A stretch of DNA of 45,480 nucleotides, from assembly GCA_018057765.1 (NCBI GenBank), contig JAGPDB010000014.1, positions 1-45,480 on the forward strand, given 5' to 3'. The translations under genes were made by a program, and so were the position numbers. This document shows positions 44,554-45,480 of the stretch, in pieces (position 1 is the first letter of the stretch; every line of letters starts with the position of its first letter). The stretch is from Acidimicrobiia bacterium (GTDB lineage: Bacteria; Actinomycetota; Acidimicrobiia; IMCC26256; JAGPDB01). The notes under the pieces were generated by a model. It made no database searches, was not told the origin of the DNA, and worked only from the letters and a program-made list of their open reading frames with translations.

Positions 44554-44954
44554 CTTTGATCCTCTCTGAATATCAAATAGCTAATCTCAAAAGTGTAAAT
44601 TTACGTTTTCGAATTAGTAGTCCTACAGTACTATTGAATATCAAAAATTATGTGGACTCTTTGCCAATATTCCAATAGGTCAACCTAAGAAAAAGTCACT
44701 AAAATAACGACTTTATGACAAGCTCTTGTGAAACCTTGTTAGGCAATGTGCAAACTAGTATCCAAAATTTTTAGTGATAAAAATAAAAAAATTTAGAACA
44801 GTAAAACTGTATAATAAAAGCGTTTTAAGATGTTTGAATATTATTTAATTACCGACACTTTCATCTAGTCTGTCGTCTATCTAAAAACGAATATTTCTAG
44901 TGTTGACTGTATATATACTAGTTCAAGTATTTATAGCTGACAAAATTTATGCCT
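44554..44954. other. 401-bp AT-rich intergenic region upstream of nrdD
   Basis: No credible ORF or RNA gene. It should hold the nrdD promoter and the end of the broken NuoF-like gene. Weak features only: a 6-bp stem (AAAGTC/GACTTT, near 44690-44715) running into T on the minus strand, a TATAAT near 44810 on the plus strand, and ATTTCTAGTGT at 44893-44903 facing ACTAG at 44917-44921, resembling the sufB/ric motif. None is strong. Confidence 0.5.
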
Positions 44955-45480
44955 CTAACGTCGAGGCTCTTCGGCTGAATATGTCCAGTCGGGTTGTTTG
45001 CGCCAAAATGATTGATCGTAAGTAGCTACACCTTCACTGAGGTCAAGCAGTTTGGGAAATTCTATTTTATGTGTACTTGGACATTTACCAGTTTCAATAT
45101 GCGCAATGAACTCATCGGTGAATGCAATAATTATGCTCGAAACAACTTTTTGTTCCTCAACAGCTAAGTAACATCTATTGCCATCTGTGACGTTTTTTAA
45201 CCAACCTAAAATTGCATCAAGATCATGTTCGTCGCCTAAACCTGTTTTCAATTTTTTCTAAATGTTTTGTTATCGCACTTGAACCAAGTTTGCACGGCGG
45301 ACATTGTCCACAAGATTCTATCGATAGGAATCTTGAAAAAAGATAAGCAATTTTCACCATACAAGTTCTATCATCATAAACAATGAAACCAGCCGAACCT
45401 AAACCACTACCTATGTCAGCAAAACTCTCATAACTTATTGGCACATCAAGATCGCTTGCTTTTATAACCTCATTGGCCAC
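44955..45480 (-). pseudogene. second NuoF-like gene, 3-prime part, frameshifted and cut by the window edge
   Basis: C-terminal part of a paralogue of the NuoF-like gene at 40150-41547. The upstream reading frame (45223 to the right edge) covers [11 protein letters not shown] through the cluster cysteines [12 protein letters not shown] and HLEKIE; the downstream frame (44955-45251) continues TGLGDEHDLDAI and [11 protein letters not shown] to the end. The paralogue reads [11 protein letters not shown] at the junction. The frames join if one A is removed from the run of four (T-run at 45245-45248 on the plus strand), so this is a single gene with one inserted base. It could be a decayed copy, a sequencing or assembly error, or less likely a programmed frameshift. 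The fourth cluster Cys lies after the shift, so the product would be non-functional as read. Confidence 0.85.

Noticed and set aside
44893-44921. NrdR-box candidate (CTGTATATATA-like) upstream of nrdD
   Set aside because: It matches the consensus imperfectly, lies about 340 bp from nrdD and has no second box at helical spacing.
44955-45480. Two separate small genes at 44955-45251 and 45223-45480
   Set aside because: Both match consecutive parts of one NuoF-like protein and join after removal of a single A; they are one broken gene.

Overview
This window is AT-rich (roughly one third G+C by eye), densely coding DNA of a free-living bacterium. Several genes point to Actinomycetota, most plausibly a low-GC lineage such as marine Acidimicrobiia: an HU protein with a long PAKKA-type lysine/alanine tail (HupB-like), a DUF6879 protein, a long-form SufT, a SufR-like regulator, a YwiC-like protein and a Tat-exported PotD-type lipoprotein. 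Assignment to phylum is an inference from gene families, not from a marker gene. Many monocistronic or operon-leading genes have no Shine-Dalgarno sequence but carry a -10-like hexamer (TAnnnT) 6-7 nt before the start codon, which suggests widespread leaderless transcription; genes inside operons and sufB, nrdD and HU have ordinary Shine-Dalgarno sites.

Layout. 1-3.9 kb: pyrB (-), an aldo/keto reductase and a TetR regulator (+), an acyl-CoA dehydrogenase (-). 4.0-10.9 kb: HU, a beta-helix lipoprotein, and a polyamine-type ABC importer operon (PotA-PotD-PotB-PotC order) ending in a gamma-glutamyl-GABA hydrolase-like enzyme. 11.0-15.8 kb (+): a DUF6879 protein, a pterin-4a-carbinolamine dehydratase, and an SbcD/SbcC-like (YhaO/YhaN-like) pair with transmembrane segments in the ATPase. 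15.9-18.3 kb (+): agmatinase-family ureohydrolase and a group II PLP decarboxylase. 18.3-20.6 kb (-): a polar amino-acid ABC importer. 20.8-26.1 kb: two divergent operons that together encode most of a lysine-to-2-oxoglutarate pathway: saccharopine-dehydrogenase-like/lysine 6-dehydrogenase and a DUF1338 (HglS-type) 2-oxoadipate decarboxylase on +, and an FAD-linked D-2-hydroxyglutarate-type dehydrogenase plus an ALDH7-type aldehyde dehydrogenase on -. 26.2-28.4 kb: pirin and an MFS exporter.

28.4-36.9 kb is an iron-sulfur / nitrosative-stress region: three membrane proteins (CopD-like, YwiC-like, and an NnrS-like polytopic protein), sufB-sufC-sufD-sufT without a cysteine desulfurase, an HMA-DUF542-hemerythrin fusion of the RIC/ScdA type, and a winged-helix regulator with four C-terminal cysteines. 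A 15-nt word is shared between the sufB and ric upstream regions, and palindromes lie before ric and the regulator, which suggests a small regulon.

37.2-40.1 kb holds a divergent pair that I could not place in a known system: a CbxX/EccA-like AAA+ ATPase with an unrecognised 250-residue N-terminus, and a 331-residue unknown protein with a near-consensus leaderless promoter. 40.1-45.5 kb: a stand-alone NuoF-like protein, class III ribonucleotide reductase nrdD-nrdG, and a second NuoF-like copy broken by one extra base in an A-run and cut by the window edge. No rRNA, tRNA, CRISPR array, transposase or phage gene was seen.
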